Below are positions 13,784-15,056 of a DNA stretch of 15,056 nucleotides, in pieces; positions within the stretch are counted from its first letter, which is position 1, and each line of letters begins with the position of its first letter. A program made the position numbers and the translations under genes. Under the pieces are notes generated by a model. It did not search any database. It worked only from the letters and a program-made list of their open reading frames with translations, and was not told where the DNA came from. Origin of the DNA: UBA11869 sp964544965 (lineage in GTDB: Bacteria; Pseudomonadota; Gammaproteobacteria; Eutrophobiales; Eutrophobiaceae); assembly GCA_964544965.1 (NCBI GenBank), contig CAZJED010000035.1, positions 1 through 15,056 on the forward strand. Reading direction: 5' to 3'.

Positions 13784-15056
13784 ATGGAACATATACGAAA
13801 TTTTTCAATTATTGCTCATATTGATCACGGTAAATCTACATTAGCCGATCGATTTATTCAGATCTGTGGGGCACTAACAGAAAGAGAAATGGAAGAGCAG
13901 GTGTTAGACTCAATGGACATTGAGCGTGAACGCGGTATTACAATAAAATCTCAAAGTGTTACCCTAAGTTATAAGAAAAAAAATGGAGAAAAGTATCAAT
14001 TAAATATTATTGATACCCCAGGACATGTTGATTTCAGTTATGAAGTTTCACGATCATTGGCAGCTTGTGAAGGCGCGTTACTCGTTATTGATTCTGCTCA
14101 AGGAGTAGAGGCTCAAAGTGTTGCTAATTGTCATACTGCAATAAATAATAATCTGAAAGTATTACCAGTATTAAATAAAATTGATTTACCATCATCTGAA
14201 CCCGAACGTGTTATTTCTGAAATAGAAGAAATTATTGGTATTGATGCACAGGACGCTTTAAAAGTCAGTGCGAAATCTGGTGAAGGCATCTCAGAATTAT
14301 TAGACCAGTTAGTAGAGCTTATTCCGGCTCCATCCGGCAATAAAGATGGCCCTCTTAAAGCACTAATAATTGATTCCTGGTTTGATAATTATCTTGGTGT
14401 TGTCTCTTTAGTTAGAATTGTTGATGGGCAACTTAAAATTGGCGATAAAGTTAGAATTATGTCGTCAAAACGCGATTTTCTTATTGATCAATTAGGAATA
14501 TTTACACCTAAACGTAGTCCTAGAAAATCTCTACGTACCGGGGAGGTTGGCTACGTAGTTGCAGGTATTAAAGATATTGATGGCGCACCTGTTGGAGATA
14601 CTATTACATTGAGTAATTCTCCAGCACTTGAAGTTTTGCCTGGGTTTCAAACTATAAAACCGCGTGTATTTTCAGGTCTTTTCCCAATTGATTCATCTGC
14701 GTATGAGTCATTCAGAGAGGCTTTAGCAAAATTAAAATTAAATGATGCAGCATTATATTATGAGCCCGAAACATCACAAGCTCTTGGTTTTGGTTTTCGA
14801 TGTGGATTTCTTGGGATGTTGCATATGGAAATTATTCAAGAACGTCTGGAAAGAGAGTACGACCTTAATTTAATTGTAACCTCGCCAACAGTTGTTTATG
14901 AAGTTCTTACAACAGATAAATCAATTATTAATATCGATAATCCAGCTAAATTACCTCCGGTAAATAAAATTTTAGAAATAAGAGAACCAATAATTGTAGC
15001 TGATATTCTTGTGCCACAGAATTATTTGGGGAATGTTATAACTCTTTGTATTGAAA
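13784..15056 (+). CDS. lepA: Elongation factor 4 (LepA), C-terminal part cut by window edge
   Basis: The first 424 codons of LepA (about 600 residues in full) are present with no stop. LepA is a ribosome-bound translational GTPase that acts on stalled or mis-translocated ribosomes and affects initiation and 30S biogenesis. The GTPase motifs are complete: G1 AHIDHGKST (11-19), G2 RGIT (50-53), G3 DTPGH (77-81) and G4 NKID (131-134). Domain II covers about 186-280, followed by the LepA-specific ALGFGFRCGFLGMLHMEII motif of domain III, and the start of domain V (NYLGNVITLCIE) reaches the window edge. The sequence MEHIRNFSIIAH matches the family N-terminus, fixing the ATG at 13784 although no Shine-Dalgarno site precedes it. 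It sits downstream of mucD as in Pseudomonas; lepB would be expected just beyond the window. Confidence 0.97.
   Translation, partial: MEHIRNFSIIAHIDHGKSTLADRFIQICGALTEREMEEQVLDSMDIERERGITIKSQSVTLSYKKKNGEKYQLNIIDTPGHVDFSYEVSRSLAACEGALLVIDSAQGVEAQSVANCHTAINNNLKVLPVLNKIDLPSSEPERVISEIEEIIGIDAQDALKVSAKSGEGISELLDQLVELIPAPSGNKDGPLKALIIDSWFDNYLGVVSLVRIVDGQLKIGDKVRIMSSKRDFLIDQLGIFTPKRSPRKSLRTGEVGYVVAGIKDIDGAPVGDTITLSNSPALEVLPGFQTIKPRVFSGLFPIDSSAYESFREALAKLKLNDAALYYEPETSQALGFGFRCGFLGMLHMEIIQERLEREYDLNLIVTSPTVVYEVLTTDKSIINIDNPAKLPPVNKILEIREPIIVADILVPQNYLGNVITLCIE

Noticed and set aside
1..15056. A mobile island, defence system or other novel multi-gene system
   Set aside because: Every gene except the partial lysine-rich protein belongs to a well-known family in a recognisable gammaproteobacterial order; I saw no integrase, transposase, attachment-site repeat or obvious compositional break.

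Overview
The window is a stretch of chromosome from an AT-rich gammaproteobacterium (G+C looks to be about one third). ZipA is essentially confined to Gammaproteobacteria. The gene orders smc-zipA-ligA, with cysZ beside them, and nadB divergent from rpoE-rseA-rseB-mucD-lepA are also gammaproteobacterial. The mucD-lepA ending resembles Pseudomonas more than E. coli. Use of SMC rather than MukB, and of a short type I QueF, sets it apart from the enterics. I cannot name genus or species. No intergenic gap exceeds 200 bp, and I see no tRNA, rRNA, insertion sequence, prophage or CRISPR array.

Left part (1-1314, all on the minus strand): the N-terminal end of a lysine-rich histone H1-like protein built from exact 33-bp repeats, cut by the window edge; then cysZ and queF, which read leftward as a pair (queF first, 3-nt gap). 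A 199-bp AT-rich divergent region separates queF from smc.

Centre (1514-7341, plus strand): smc, zipA and ligA, covering chromosome compaction, FtsZ membrane tethering and DNA nick sealing. zipA and ligA overlap by 4 nt (ATGA). The SMC is short (990 residues), apparently through matched shortening of both coiled-coil arms. ligA meets a minus-strand diguanylate cyclase gene tail to tail with a 4-bp overlap. That cyclase gene lies downstream of nadB in a probable two-gene minus-strand transcript.

Right part (10035-15056, plus strand): the sigma-E envelope-stress operon rpoE (algU), rseA (mucA), rseB (mucB) and mucD, then lepA, which runs off the right edge. The rseC/mucC gene usually found between rseB and mucD or lepA is missing. 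RseA holds the sigma factor at the inner membrane, RseB guards RseA in the periplasm, and MucD is a periplasmic protease/chaperone. rseB probably starts at a TTG codon preceded by an excellent Shine-Dalgarno site.

This is mostly conserved housekeeping DNA. I did not find a convincing undescribed system. The points most worth checking are the short-armed SMC, the repeat-built basic protein, the missing rseC, the sparse Shine-Dalgarno use, and a hairpin inside ligA that may end the opposing transcript.
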